In this document: in pieces, positions 27,701 through 42,700 of the stretch
How the letters are laid out: each line of letters starts with the position of its first letter
Position numbering within the stretch: the stretch's first letter is position 1
Assembly: GCA_964636125.1 (NCBI GenBank)
Contig: CAZWPX010000010.1
Location: forward strand, 32,085-96,084
Source of the DNA: CAJINA01 sp964636125
GTDB taxonomy: Bacteria; Desulfobacterota; Desulfobacteria; Desulfobacterales; CAJINA01
DNA: 64,000 nt
Direction of reading: 5' to 3'
Notes under the pieces: generated by a model
The model's input: only the letters and a program-made list of their open reading frames with translations
Databases searched by the model: none
What the model was told of the DNA's origin: nothing
Position numbers and translations under genes: made by a program

Positions 27701-30700
27701 AGCGGCCTTACAGCGTCACCCGATGCCAGTTCGTCCTATGACGGAACCGCCACGGTTACGCTGCCTTCCAACGCGCTTGGCCCCCAGAACATCCTGATCG
27801 TCGCCGACGCCATCGGGTATCAGGGTGAGACTGACGATGACAACAACACCGTTTCTGTCGGCATTTCGATCGATGCCCCGGACCTGACCGTGGTGACCGG
27901 ATCGATTGCCGCACCCACCGATGCCGTGCTGGGGCAGACCATTGAGGTTTCCTGGATCGTCAGAAATGTCGGCGATTTCGCGACCACCACCGACTGGTAC
28001 GACCGAATCTACCTTTCGAACAATGCCACATTTGAAGAGAGCGACATCCTGCTCAAAGCGGTTTACATTCCGGCCCCGGATCTGGTAGCTACAACCGGCG
28101 AGTATACGGAGACAGCCAATGTTTTTCTGCCGGAAACCACCCTGATCGGAGCCGGGAAATATCTCCTGGTCGTGGCGGACGGTGACGGGGACCAGGGGGA
28201 GACCGATGAGACCAACAATGTTGATTCAAAAACGATCAATATCACAGCCCCGGATCTGACGGTCGCAGTCACCTTGCCGGCCACCGACGACGTGTTTAGC
28301 CTGGGGGAAACGATCAGTGTTTCCTGGGATGTCACCAGCGCCGCCGCCGATGCGGAAGCCGACTGGTATGATCGGGTTTTTATATCAGACGACACCGTCC
28401 TGGATGCGAGCGATACCCAGCTGCTCTCTGTCTGGACCGGTTCCCAGACGCCGGTCGGCACCGGGCTGTACTACACAGAGACCCGGGACGTAACGCTTCC
28501 GTCGACCGGCCACGGCACCCGGTACCTGTTTGTGACGGCCGACGCCTCCCGGAACCAGGGCGAGGCGGATGAAATCAACAATTCAGCCTATGTCCGGATC
28601 AGCTTGACCGCCCCGGATCTGGATGTCGTCCGGGTCACCGTTCCCACCAGCATGGTCTCCTCCCAGGAAGTGCAGGTCAGCTACCGGGTGGAAAACATCG
28701 GCAACACTTCGGCCCTTGCCGACTGGACCGATGCCGTCTATCTGTCTACGGATGCGAGTTTTGATGCCGGGGTTGACACCCTGCTGGGCTCTTTCAGTGC
28801 GGCGGACCGATCGCCGCTTGTCAGCGGGGCCGACTACAGCAGCATTCGGACCGTTCGGTTGCCCTCCGTCGCCGCCGGCACCTATTATATTTTTGTGATT
28901 ACCGACAGTAGCGGGATCCAGGGAGAGTCCGACGAAACCAACAATTCCATGGCAAGTGACGCCATTACGGTTTCGGTACCGGACCTGAGCATTACCCAGG
29001 TAACGGCACCTTCCGCCGCAGCTCCCATGCAGACGATCCCGGTTTCCTGGACCGTTAAAAACAACGGTGCCGTTCAGGCGCCGGGTGACTGGTTCGACCA
29101 CATCTATATTTCCCCCAACACGGAGTCGAACGACTCCGACAACATCCTTGTGGTGAGCCACAGTACCGCAGACAAGACCCCCATTGCCGGAGGCGCCGAA
29201 TATACCATCAGCCGGAACATCACCCTGCCCAATGTGGCGGTGGATGACTGGTATCTCATCTTTGTGGCCGACGGTGACCAGAAACAGGGGGAAAGCAATG
29301 AGAACAACAACGCAAAAGTTTCAGACGTTATCAGCATAGCGGCTCCGGATCTGCAGATCACCAACGCTGCGGCTCCAACCCAGGCGGCCATGCAGCAGGC
29401 CATTGAGGTGACCTGGACGGTCACCAATACCGGCAGCGGAGCGGCAAGCGCTCAATGGTACGATTATGTCTACCTGTCAAACGATACGAACCTGACCCTG
29501 GACGACCGGAAAATCGATGAATTCAGCTCTTATGACCTGATTCCGATCGGCAACGGCGAAAGCTATACCCTGACCCGAAACGTGACGATACCGGATATCA
29601 CCGGGGATGAAGCGACCTACAATTACCTTATTATAAAAACCAACGGCAGCAATACCCAGGGCGAGGTGGATGCAGTTGCCGGTAACAACCTCAGCGCGGC
29701 CCTTCCGATTAGCATCCAGGAACCGCCCGACCTGAATCTGGCGGCCACCAGCATACCGGGCTCCGCAGCCATCGGCCAGACCATCCAGGTGGGGTGGACC
29801 GTTACCAACGATGGGCCCAGCAAGGCCTTTGCGGACTGGACGGATGAGGTCTATCTGTCCGATACGGACGCCCTGGACGGCAGCGAACAGCTTCTGATCA
29901 GTGAATGGATTTCCGCACAGACGCCCCTGGAGGTGGGGGCCAGCTATTCCGTGAGCCGGAACGTGCAACTTTCCACCAGCGGTGTGGGAACAAAATACCT
30001 GATTATCGTTGTCAACAGTGACGGTGATCAGGCTGAAGCGGTTTCCGATCCCAACAACAATATCAAGATCGTTCCCATCGAAATCAACGATCCGGATCTG
30101 ACCGTCAGCTCGGCCACCACGCCGACCCCCAACGCCACATGGGGAGAGAAGGTCACCATCTCGTGGACCGTCCGGAACGTCGGAAACGGCGCGGCCACCC
30201 GGACCTGGTACGACCGGGTCTACCTGTCCCAGAATAATCAACTGGACACCAACGACGATATTCTGATCCTTTCGGTTAATGCCGGCGAGTTCATCCCGCT
30301 CACACCATACGCCACGGATCCGGTAGCAGGGGAGTATACAATTTCCAAAGAAGTGACCCTGCCGACCGGGATTTCCGGTCCCGGCTATTTCATAATTGTG
30401 ACCGATGCCACCGGAGACCAGGTTGAGTCCGATGAGAACAACAATATTGCGACCCGGGCGGTCACTTTCAGTGCGGCCGATCTCGACGTCACAGCAACGG
30501 ATGTTCCGCTTTCCGCCTCTTGGGGAGAGCAGATTCCCCTCTACTGGGAGGTGACAAACACCGGTTCCGGGGAGACCAACACCGTCTGGTGGGATATGGT
30601 TTTCCTGTCGGACAACGAAACCTATGAGAGCACCGATATCCAGCTGGCATCCAGTTATATCTCCCCGACCGATCCTGTGGGCAACAACGGGTTTTATGCG

Positions 30701-33700
30701 GTCGATCTGAGCGAAACCCAGGTCGCCGCCATCCCCAAATCCATCGGAATCGGCCCCAGGTTCCTGCTGTTCATGACGGACGTCTACGATCACCAGACCG
30801 AGGGCGATAACGATAATAACCTGACCCCGGTGGCCATCGAGATCAAAGCACCGGAACTGACGGTTGCGGTTTCCGTTGACTCGGCTATTTCCGCCGGCAA
30901 ACCGGCCACCGTGTCCTGGACGGTCACCAACTCCGGTAACGGTGCCGCTGTCCGGCAGTGGAACGATGTTGTATTTCTCTCATCCGATGACCAACTGGAT
31001 GGGGGCGACACATACCTGGCCACGGTCTGGTATCAGCCTCCCCTGGATGGAAACAGCGCCAGCTACAATGAAAGTGCCACGGTTACCATTCCGGGCGGCT
31101 TGAGCGGAAGCTGGAACATTATCGTCGCCACGGACTATTATGACTACCAGCCTGAAGCCGACGAGACCAACAACTGGACGGCCAAAGGGGTGAACCTCAG
31201 CGCACCGGATCTGAATCTGTCTGTCACGGAAGCGCCGGCTACTGTTGGCAACGGCGAAAGTCTAACCATAACATGGACCGTTACCAATGATGGCTCTGCC
31301 CCGGCGGACAGTACCTGGTACGAGTGGGCCATCCTCTCCGAAGATGAGTATTTCGGCAACTATGACGACATACAGCTTGCTTCCTTCTATCAAAGCGATT
31401 CCCTTGCCGCTCTTGGTTCCATAAACCGTGAGGCCAGCATAACGATCCCATGGGGCACAACCGGCACCTACACGCTGTTTGTCAAGATTGATCGTTGGAA
31501 TTATGTGTCCGAAAGCGATGAAACCAACAATACCTACCAGACGGAAATAGAGATTGTATACGCTACGCCGCCGGCTGATCTGCAGGTGGATGCCGTCACC
31601 GTTACGGACGAGGCCCTGACAGGCGGGGAAATCGAGGTGGCCTGGAGGGTGACCAATCACGGAACGGCCCAGACTCAGAGCTCCGCCTGGTGGGATCGGG
31701 TTTACCTGTCATCGGATGCCGTGTTGGAAGAATCCACAGACCTGAATCTGGGGGATTTCAAATATAATGCCGCCCTGGAGGCTGATGGCAGCTATGGCAT
31801 CCTTCAGACAATTGTTCTTCCCAAAGATCTTTTGCCCCTGGGCACTGATACCGGCACCTTCACGGTTTTTGTCAAAACCGATGTATACAACTGGGTCACC
31901 GAACCGGGTGAAAGCGGGGATTCCAATAACACGGGTCAGAGCATCGGCACCCTTGCCGTGACCCAGTCGCCGGTCCCCGATCTTGAGGTCACCCAGATTT
32001 CCGGTCCGTCCAGCATGGTGGTGGGGCAGACGGTTCAGGTCACCTGGAGTGTGAAAAACGACGGTGCTGAAACGGCCGACTCATCCTGGAAGGACAAGCT
32101 GTATCTTTCCACGGACGGGTCCATTTCCAGCGCTACCCTGATGGGATCCTTTAATAGAGATGCCGATCTTGCAGCCGGGGACTCATACGAACGGACCGAA
32201 TCCGTTACAATTCCGGTACTGACGGACGCCAATTATTTCTGGATCGTGGTCACCGATGCCGATAACGGGGTTTATGAGCGGACCGGGGAGACCAACAACC
32301 AGAGCGTCAACCGGCTTGTCAGCCTGTTTCATCCCGACCTGGTGGTGGATACGGTAGGGGTGCCGGTTTCCGTAGATTCCGGCACGGAAATCGCCGTCAA
32401 CTGGACGGTTCGAAATGAAGGCACAGGAGAGGCTTCCGGAACCTGGGCTGATAAGGTTTATCTCTCCGGGGATGCAGCATATTCAACAGACGATATCTTC
32501 TTGGGCGAGCTTGCCCGCAACGGCGGTCTTGCCAAATCCGATACCTATACCGGCTCCCTGGCCGTTCCCCTGCCGAACGGTCTGAACAGCACCTATTATA
32601 TTATCGTGGTTACGGATGCCGCGGATGAAGTGGTGGAAGGCACAACCCTGGAAGATGATTTTGAAGCCTCCCAGACCATGACCATCGCGCTGGCGCCTTA
32701 CGCCGATCTGGAAGTCAGCGGGGTGACCGCGTTAGATACGATCATCGGGGATCCGGCGGACCTGACCGTATCCTGGACCGTGACCAACGCCGGCACTGGT
32801 GCGGGAATTGTGGACACCTGGATCGACAGGGTGGTTCTGTCCCGTGACGAAACCCTGGGCAACGGGGATGACAAAGTGATCGGCACTTTCTCCCATCAGG
32901 GATTGATGCCCAAGGACACGGCCTACACCGAGACGCGGATCATTCAACTGGATCCGGCAACAGACGGCCGTTTTCACCTGTTCGTGGTCACGGACGCCGA
33001 TGATGCGGTATACGAACATACCGGAGCACCCAACGAGGCCGAACCGCTTCATACAGTTGACATCATGCCAAGGCCCTACGCAGACCTGGTGGTGGATGCG
33101 GTCAATACGGATGCGTCGGCGGAAACCGGAATTCCCTTTACCCTGAGCTGGACTGTCAAGAACCAGGGGATCGGTCAGACATCCACACCGGAATGGTTCG
33201 ACTACGTCTACATGGCCGACAATCCCGAGGGGACCAATTGGGTTCTCGTCGAAAAATTCAGCCGGGTGGGCAATCTTGCCGCCGAAGGCGGATCCTACAC
33301 CCGGACCGCCCAACTGGCCCTGCCGGTGGACCTGACGATTGAAACGGCCTACACGGCAGACCGCTATTTTTTTGTGAAAACGGGTGCCGCTGGCGGGCCC
33401 TACGAGTTTATCAACACGGACAACAATGTGGGGGCCACCGGTGCCGTTCCGGTCACCTATTCCGTCTGGCCGCGATCTGATCTGGAAGTGACCGCTGTCG
33501 TCTCGGCTTCCCTGGCCTCCGATGGTGACAGGATCGACGTGACCTGGACGGTTCGGAACAACAGTGGCAACACGGCCGAAGGCCCCTGGACCGACGAAAT
33601 CTATATCGCCCCCAATACCGACCATTCCCAGGCCGTCAAAATCGGTTCTTTTACCATGAGCCTGGGGCTGGAGGGCGGCTACACTTACACCCGGACAGAA

Positions 33701-36700
33701 AACTTCCGGCTGCCCAAGCACATTTCCGGGGTTTACAAGATCTTTGTCAAACCCAACGCGGATAAAAAGATCATCGATCCGGATTCCACAAACGACAGCC
33801 TGGCGGATGCTGAAATAGCGGTTCAGCTCCAACTCCGTCCAGATCTCGAGGTAACGACCCTGACCATTCCGGAAACGGTTACCTCCGGTGCTGTGGTTGA
33901 TGTGGAATGGGTGGTGTCAAACACCGGCAATGCCGCGACTCCGACAGGAGGCAGCCGCTGGTACGACGGGGTCTATCTCTCCCTGGACAACAAGCTGGAC
34001 GGCGGGGATCTGAACCTGGCGTGGGAGCAGAACGGGTCCGCCCTGGACATTCTGGAGCAGTATGGCAATTCCGGGCATTACCGGATTCCCCAGGCCGCTT
34101 CGGGTCCCTTCTACATTATTGTCAAGGCGGATGCCTCAAATTCGGTGGATGAATATCCGGATGAAGGCAATAATATAAGTGCGAAGCTGATCAACATCGA
34201 TTCTCAGCCGGTGCCGCCGCCCGACCTGGTGGTCTCCAACGTGAACGGGCCCACCGAGGCCTTCGACGGGACTCAAATCACGGTTTACTACCGTGTCACT
34301 AACAAGGGCGCAGGTGTGACCTTTCCGGCAAACTGGACCGATTCCCTCTGGCTGTCGGCCGACAAGGCCGCTCCAGGTGGCAACCAGGACTACCGGATCG
34401 GTACGGCCGGTCATTCCGGGGCCCTGGAAGTGGGAGAGTTTTACGAGGGGATCCTCACCGGGACTGTCCCAGAGCACCTCCAGGGAATCTTCGAAGTCAT
34501 GGTCTACACGGATGCCTGGAACCAGGTGTTCGAACTGACCTTTGATGTGAATATCAACCCGGATGATCCCAATGCCATCGATAACAACAACTTCAAGACC
34601 GGCGGGGAGCCGCTGACCATCATCTACACACCGCCGGCCGACCTGGAAGTCACCCATGTGGATGCGCCGGCAAACGCGGTTGGCGGTGAACAGGTTACCA
34701 TCACCTACACGGTGGCCAACAACGGTTCTAACGTCACCGACCTGGATCGCTGGGCCGATGCCATCTACATCGCCGCCGATGAAGCGGGTGCCGGGAAAAC
34801 GCTGGTCTTCGGGGTTCTTCACGAAGGCGCGCTCGAGCAGGAGCAGAGTTACACCAATGAAATCTCCTTCATCCTGCCGCCCAGCGTCGTGGGCAGCCAT
34901 ATCATTGTCGAAACCAATGTAAATCCAGAGATCCTGCTGACCGACGAAGAAGAACTGCTTCTCCAGATGGATGGGGTCATCGAACGGATTGAAGAAAGCA
35001 TCGGCGACCTGTCGACCATGTCCATCTCTGAGGTCTACGCCAAGATCGACAGCCTGAGCAAGTCCGAACTACGCGACATTCTTTGGGGCGACGGCGAAAC
35101 GGAATTCCGGGCGGTCTGGGAAGGCCCTTTCAAAGAGAACAACGACCGGGCGGTCGCCATCAATATCGTTCCCATACCGGCAGATCTGGAAGTAACGGAT
35201 ATTACCATCACATCGACGGACCCGTCCGGCATTAATTATTCCGGCGAAGAGATCCAGATTTCCTGGACAGTGACCAACGTAGGTGCCTACGAGGTTTACA
35301 AGGGGACCGAGCGCTGGAACGACTACGTCTATGTCTCCAAGGACCCGGAGTTCATTTTCAGCCGGGCTACTGCGGTGGGAACCGTGGCCCACGTATCGCC
35401 GCATCTCGAGTCCTACACGCCCAGAAGCGCTCTGGCTCCGGGTGAAAGCTATACCGCCTCAACCACCCTGAATCTTCCAGTGGGTGCCCAAGGACGGCTC
35501 TATGTCTATGTGTTTACGGATCGGAATCCCCAGACCGAGGACTGGTGGGGGGGGATTGACGGTATTACCACCTTTGAATTTCCCGACTGGCCCGAAGAGT
35601 TCACCAACCGGGTTTATGAAGGCGATCCCAATGTTCGCAAGTTAAACAATGTGGCGGCCAAGGAGACCACCGTGGTTTACCGGGAACCGGATCTGCAGGT
35701 GGTCGAAGGGTCCATGACCATTCCGGGGACCGCCACTTCCGGTGAGGAAATCGACATTTCCTGGACCGTGACCAATGCCGGGAACCGTGACACCCGGGGA
35801 GACTACTGGGTGGATCGCATCTATATTTCCCAGGATTCATCCATCGATCTGTATGACATGATGATCGGTGAAATACGCCGCACCGATGTTCTGGAAGCCG
35901 GGGACAGCTACGTGGTCAATGCCACCGTCCGGCTGCCCGATGACATCCAGGGGGATTTCCATCTCCTGGTCTATATCGACTCTCCCTACGGAGTGAGCCG
36001 GTATTTCAGCAGAGCTTTGCCCTATTCCACGGCCGAGGGATACACCCGTATCTCGGCGCCGCAACCGGCCACCGAGTGGACCCTCATGGGCCAGGCCAAG
36101 GAGTTTTTGGATGAGGCCAACAACATAATCGACAACACTGTCAACGTGACCTTGGTCGATTCTCCGGACCTTCAGGTCTCCAGCGTCACGTTTACCGGCA
36201 GTGAAGGGGCCGAGCCGGCGGATCATGCCATCACCGGGCGGCGATTCGGCGTGAGCTACACGGTCACAAACGTTTCCGACGGGGATATTCCGGATCGTCA
36301 GAACGAATGGTCCGATTACATCTTCCTGTCACGGGATGAGTTCCTGGATGTGCGCAGCGACCATTTTCTTGGCCAGGTTTCCCATGACGGAGCGCTGACG
36401 AGCACGGGCAGTTATACCGTGGAGACCTCTTATGACGTTCCCCGCGGTCTGCTCGAGGGGTACTATATCTTTGTACTGACCGATGTCCCCAATAACACGC
36501 ATCCTTACGGATTCGTATACGAGGGGGCCAACGAAGGCAACAACGCTACGCCTTCCGACTTACCGATGATAATTGATACGGCACCGCCTACGGATCTTCA
36601 GGTGGAGGAGATAACGGTCCCTGAAACCGGGGATTCCGGTGAAACGATCACAGTGACCTACACGGTCAAGAATATCTCCGGCGCGGAGCATGCTACCGGG

Positions 36701-39700
36701 TACTGGGCCGATTCTCTTTTTATATCCGACGATGCAGTTTGGGATCTGGGTGATAAATTCCTGGGCCGGGTGGAACTGGAGCCGGATCCTAATAAACCCG
36801 GGGAAATGCGCCCCATTTACCGGGATCTGGCGCCGGACGACACCTATACCGGGTCGCTGACCGCCGTATTGCCCACCGTTCTGCCTGGTGATTACCGAAT
36901 TATTGTGCGGACCGATATTTTCGACGACATCAACGAAGGGTCCAACAACGCTAACAACAAGCTGGCCAGCAGCGACACCATCAACGTGACGGTCGACGCC
37001 CTGCAACTGGACGTCTCCTTTCAGGATATCCTGACCGTGGGGGGTGAAGAGCTGTACGCCATTACGGTTCCCCAGGGCGAAACCCTGGAAGTGAGCGTTA
37101 CGGCCGATGACAAGACCATCGCCAACGAACTCTATGTCCGTTACGAAGGGCTGCCCAATTCAATTTATTACGATGCCGCGTTTGAAGGGCATCTCTGGAG
37201 CGACCAGACCGCCTGGGTGCCTCTGACCGAAGCGGGGACCTATTATATTCTTGTGCGCAGCGCCGGCTGGCAAGATGCGGCCCGGGAATTGGATCCGGAT
37301 GCAGAGGCGATCACTTCCGGCATTACGGTCGCAGCAAAACTGCTGCCTTTCAGTATCCGCGACGTGAGTCCGGACACCGGCGGGGAGAGCCGCTATGTCA
37401 CCCTGCAGATCCGGGGCGCGCGCTTTTCGGACAGCGCCATCATCAAGCTGATCCGGCCCCTGATCGCCGAATACGAGGCGGTCAACTACCAGATTGTCAA
37501 TGCCACGCGGATCATTGCCACCTTCGATCTGACCGATGCCCCCCATGGGCTCTATGACTTGGAAATTACCAATCCGGACGGGGAGTCTGTTGTGATGCCC
37601 TACCGGTACCTGATCGAAGAAGCCCAGCCCCTGGATATCACCGTGGGCATGGGCGGACCCGGGGAGCTGGAATTCGGGGATGTGGGCTGGTACGGATTCG
37701 GCATCTACAGCCTGACCAACGTGGATACGCCCTACGTCCACTTTGAATTCAGCATGCCCTACGTCCAGAACGACATGGATTGGTACGAGTACGTACAAAC
37801 AAAGATGAGTCCGGGGGAGGAATGGTATCCGGGCGAGGCGGAAGTCTGGCCGGTGGGCGACAACCTGATTTTCCGGACCAACCTGACCGGATTTCCCGAG
37901 ATCGACGATGTGCCCTGGGCCGAGCTGGATTCCATTCTGAATCTGGACGGCAAGCTGATGGCGCCCGGATTCACCTTCGACTTTATCAACCAGGGGTATA
38001 TGGGACTGACCTTCACGGCTGACGTCTATCCGGAAATGCGGGATGTACTTGCCAAGCTTCCCACCGCCATGAAGGACCTTCGGGATCCGGATGTTGAACC
38101 CCAGTGGGACTACGATGACTTCGCCTTCAGGTTCTACATCGCGGCTGCCGCCACGCCCATGACGGCTGCCGAATACGTCACCTACCAGCTCGGGGTTGCC
38201 GAAAAACTGAGAACGGCCATTCTGGATGATCCGTTTGCCCCGCGGGTGCTGATCGAGGCTGCCGCCGATGGAGAAGTCTGGGGAAGTCTCTACCTGGCAG
38301 GCCTGGAAGCCGCCGGGCAGCTCCGCCCCGAGGACGTGGTCCCTGACATTCATCTGCTTCCGCCGGTATCCAGCCTCATGTCCATTGCCACGGCCGGGCT
38401 TCTTGGAATCGACACGGGCAACGAGATCATCGAGGAAGGGAATCTTGTGGCTTTCTTCGACAGGGTCCGGGCGTGGTACGGCCATGACGACGCTGCCCGG
38501 TTTCCAAAGGACACCCTGCCGGATGCCGACGATTTTGATCTGGACATGTCTAATGAAACCCATTTTGAATCCTTCTGGGTCAATGCCGGCACGGGGATAG
38601 CCGCGGAAAAGGCCGAGGTGGAAGATCCGAATCTGCAGGACTTTTTCGGATTGACCGGGGAACGGTCCGATGCTGTGACCCTTGTGGGGCCAACCGGATA
38701 CGGGGATTTCAATTTCGTGCCCACTGACACGCGGCTGCCCTATACCATCAAGTTCGAGAATCCGGCCGACAGCAGTTCACCGGTCAACCGGATTCAGATC
38801 CAGCAGCAACTGGACAGCGATCTGGATGTGAGGCGTTTCCTCCTTGGGGACATCTTTATAGGTGACATCCATATCAACATTCCGGAAAACCGGGCCTCCT
38901 TTACCGGGGATTTTGATTTCACCGAAGAAAGAGGATTCGTACTCCGGGTGACCGCAGGCGTGGATGTGGTCAGCGGCATCGCCATCTGGACCTTTACCGC
39001 CCTGGATCCGGCGACCGGAGCCATTCTTTCGGATCCGGACCTTGGACTGCTTTTGCCCAATACCGACCGGGCCCAGTTCGGCACTGTCTCATATTCCATA
39101 AAACCGTGGCCGCTCTATACCGAGGGGATCACCCTGACTACCGGAACCGAAATCGAATCCTCCGCCCGGGTGACCTATGACGGCGGCACACCACTGGACA
39201 CCAATCTGCACAAGGCCACCCTGGACGTGGTCGCTCCCACAACAACCTTTACAGTGCAGGAACTGGGAGTCGGGAAAACCGGGGCCGTATCCTACCGGAT
39301 CGAATTTTTAGCCGAGGATGATGTGATTGGTGCCGGTGTGGCCGATTATACGGTTTACGTGAGTGTGGACGGAGGCGCCTGGAACGCCTGGAAACGCCGT
39401 ACCACGGAAACCTCCTTTGCTTACGAAGCACCGGTCGGTTCCACCGTAGATTTTGTGGTCCGGGCTGCTGATCTCGCCGGAAACGTAGAGATTGCCCCGG
39501 AAGGAATCAGCCTGCCGGTATACAACCCTGGAATCAACCTGGGGGTGGCCCCGAGCGCCACATTACTGGTGCCGGCAGAAGAGCTGACGATCGTCACTCC
39601 CCTGGATACACCATTGACCAACCCGTTTTTTCTCCAGGCACTTAAGGGAATTCCGGTCGGCAATACCGGCGGGATCGTATCCGCCTTTGCCAGTGTGTTC

Positions 39701-42700
39701 GAGCCATTCACCATGACGGCCTTTGCCACCGGTTTTACGGAATCCGGAGCCGGCATCGGGCCGTTGGGGATGGCGTTCAGCCCGGACGGAAGTGCCGTTT
39801 ATGTCAGCGGCGGGGAAGGGCGGAATTGGATCTGGAAGTTTACCGGAACCGGGGGGGCGGTCGGCGAACCGCTGAACATGCTGGATGTGCCGGTCTACGA
39901 CATGGCCTTTGATGCCGATGGACGGCTCTGGGCAACCACGGGCGGCGGCCCCTTGCTGCTGATCGATCCGGACACCGGTATCCCTCTTGTCCGATACGGT
40001 GACGGCATCCAACTGGGCCTGGCGATCCATCCGGATACCGGAAAACTTTATCTGTCCACGGCAAGTGGCATCGCCATCTTTGATCCGGCTACCGAAAAAT
40101 TCGTGGAATTTTCCTCGACCCGGGTGCACAGCCTGGCTTTTGGGCCGGAAGTGACCCTCTACGGAACCTCCTGGCCGGATGACGGATACGTGTTGCGCTT
40201 CGACAATCGGGGAAATGCCGAAATCCTCATTATCCCGGATGCCCCAGCCGTTGGCCTGGCCTTCGGACTTGACGGAACACCCCTTGAAAACATGATGTTC
40301 ATCAGCCACGGTGAGGCCGGGTTCCTTACCATGGTGGACCTTGTGACCCTCAAACGGGTGCAGGTGGCTGGAGACGGGACCCGCGGCGGATTTATCCACG
40401 CGGCTCCGGACGGCAAGCTGTTCATCACCCAGAGCAGTCAGGTGGACGTATTCTTCCCGGCGACTGCCCCGGTGGTGATCGCCACCACCCCGGTGAACGG
40501 GACCAGCGTGCTGCCGGTGATCAGCCGGGCCACGGTGCGATTTGACGTGGACATGCGTGACAGCGAAGCCTCGGATGCCGGTTCGGTGATTAATCCTGAC
40601 AATTATTTGCTGGTCAATAAGTCCACAGGACGACAGATCCCGATTTCAAAGGCTGTCTACGATTCGGGGACCCGGACCGTGACCCTGCAGTTCGAGGCCC
40701 TGGCTGCGGAGGTTTACGAACTCACGGTCCAACCCACGGTTAGAAGCGAACTTGGCCTTGCCCTGCCCGAGGCCTACGGCGCGGAATTCACCGTCATGCC
40801 GGATGTCACTTCCAGTCTGGTACCGGTTTTCTCCAATACCCGGTTCGATCGCCAGAACGGAAACATCCTTTTTGACGTGCTTCTGACCAACACGCTCGAT
40901 TTCGATATTCCGCCGCCGTTCCGGCTTGTTTTTGCCGGGCTGGCCGGCTCCACCGCCCAGGTGGTGAATTCTGACGGGACAACGGACCAGGGGTATGCCT
41001 ACCTCGACCTGATCGACGGCGATGCCAACAGTATCCTGGCCGCCGGGGAATCGACGGTCCTGAAAACCGTGACAATCCACAACCCGGATCATCTGGCTCT
41101 GGACCTGATCACCCGGGTCAACATGGACCTGGGGGCTAACCCGCCGCCTGAAATCACTTCGGATCCCGGGAAGACTTCAGCGGCCGGCACCCCATATACT
41201 TACCAGGTCACCGCTACCGATGATTCGGCGCTGTCTTACCTCTTGGTGGCCAGCCCGGACAGTGCGACTCTGAACAGCACCAGCGGCCTGCTTTCATGGA
41301 CGCCAGGTGCCGGATCTGCTGCGGAAGTGAATTTTGAAATCCGGGTTTACGACACCCTGGGCGGCTTTGCCGTTCAGTCCTGGCAGGTGAGCGTCAGCGG
41401 TGTAAACGCGCCTCCGGTACTCCTGCCGATCGCCAACCAGGAGATCGTCGAGGGAGATCTTTTTGAAATGCCGGTGGGCGCCAGTGATTCCGACAGCGCA
41501 AGTGTTTTCTACTGGGCGGAGAACCTGCCGCCCGGCGCCCTGTTCGATGCCGGCGCCCAGGTCCTATGGTGGCAGACTGACGGACGGTCCGCCGGACGGT
41601 ACCAAGGTGTGCGGATTTACGCCAGCGACGGCGTGTCCACCAGTTGGCAATCTTTCCAGATCGTGGTCGCCAACAGCAACGAAGCCCCGGCACTGGCACA
41701 GATCATCAGCCGCACCATCCAGGAAGGCCAGGGGATCGACATTCAGCTCACCGCTTCCGATGCGGACAACGATATTCTGACTTACGGCGGATACGGAATC
41801 CCGGGCGGTGCTGATTTCAACCCGGCTTCCGGTCTGTTTTCCTGGACACCGCTTTATGACGAGCACGGCATTTATACCATCGAATTTTTCGTGGACGACG
41901 GTAACACTAAAACATTACAGAGTGCGGTGATTACCGTAGAGAATGTCAACGGCCCGGTATTCATCGAGGACGTGGACCGCTGGGAGGTGTTCGAAGGCCA
42001 GACATTGAGCGTTCAAATTACGGCAGTGGATCCGGACAATCCGGCCGGCGTCGGCGTCATGCTTCCGGACGGCACCATGGATGCGGATATTTTCCTGCCC
42101 GAATTGACCTGGAGCACATCGGCATTGCCCGACGGCGCTGTTTTTACTCCGGACTCACAAACGTTTATCTGGTCACCCGAATTCAACCAGGCAGGGACCT
42201 ACAATATCCAGTTTACAGTCACCGACGATGGAGACGGATTTGGTACGGAAGGCACGACTACTACCAACGCCACTTTGACGGTCGTGGTCAAGGACCTTAA
42301 CGCACCGCCGGAAATCGAGCCGATCGTCAACCGGGAACTGGATGTGGAGGAAACTTACAGTTACGTCTTTACAGCCAACGATCCGGACAGTTCCGCCATA
42401 ACCCTTTCGATGACCGGCCTGCCCGGTTACGATATTCCGGAATGGGCAACCTTCACTGACAACGGTGACGGCACCGGAATACTGACAGTGAATCCCACCC
42501 TGACCACCCACCGGGGGGATCACACCTTTACGCTCTATGCCCAGGACGATGGAAACGGCAACGACAAGGCGGCCCTTGTCAGCCAGCAGGTTTTTATCGT
42601 CAGTGTGAATGCCCCCAATGCACAGCCCGCTATCGAGCCCATTGCCCCCGAGATGGTGGCTGTGGTGGGAACCGAAATTGCTTTCGATCTCCTTGTGAGC

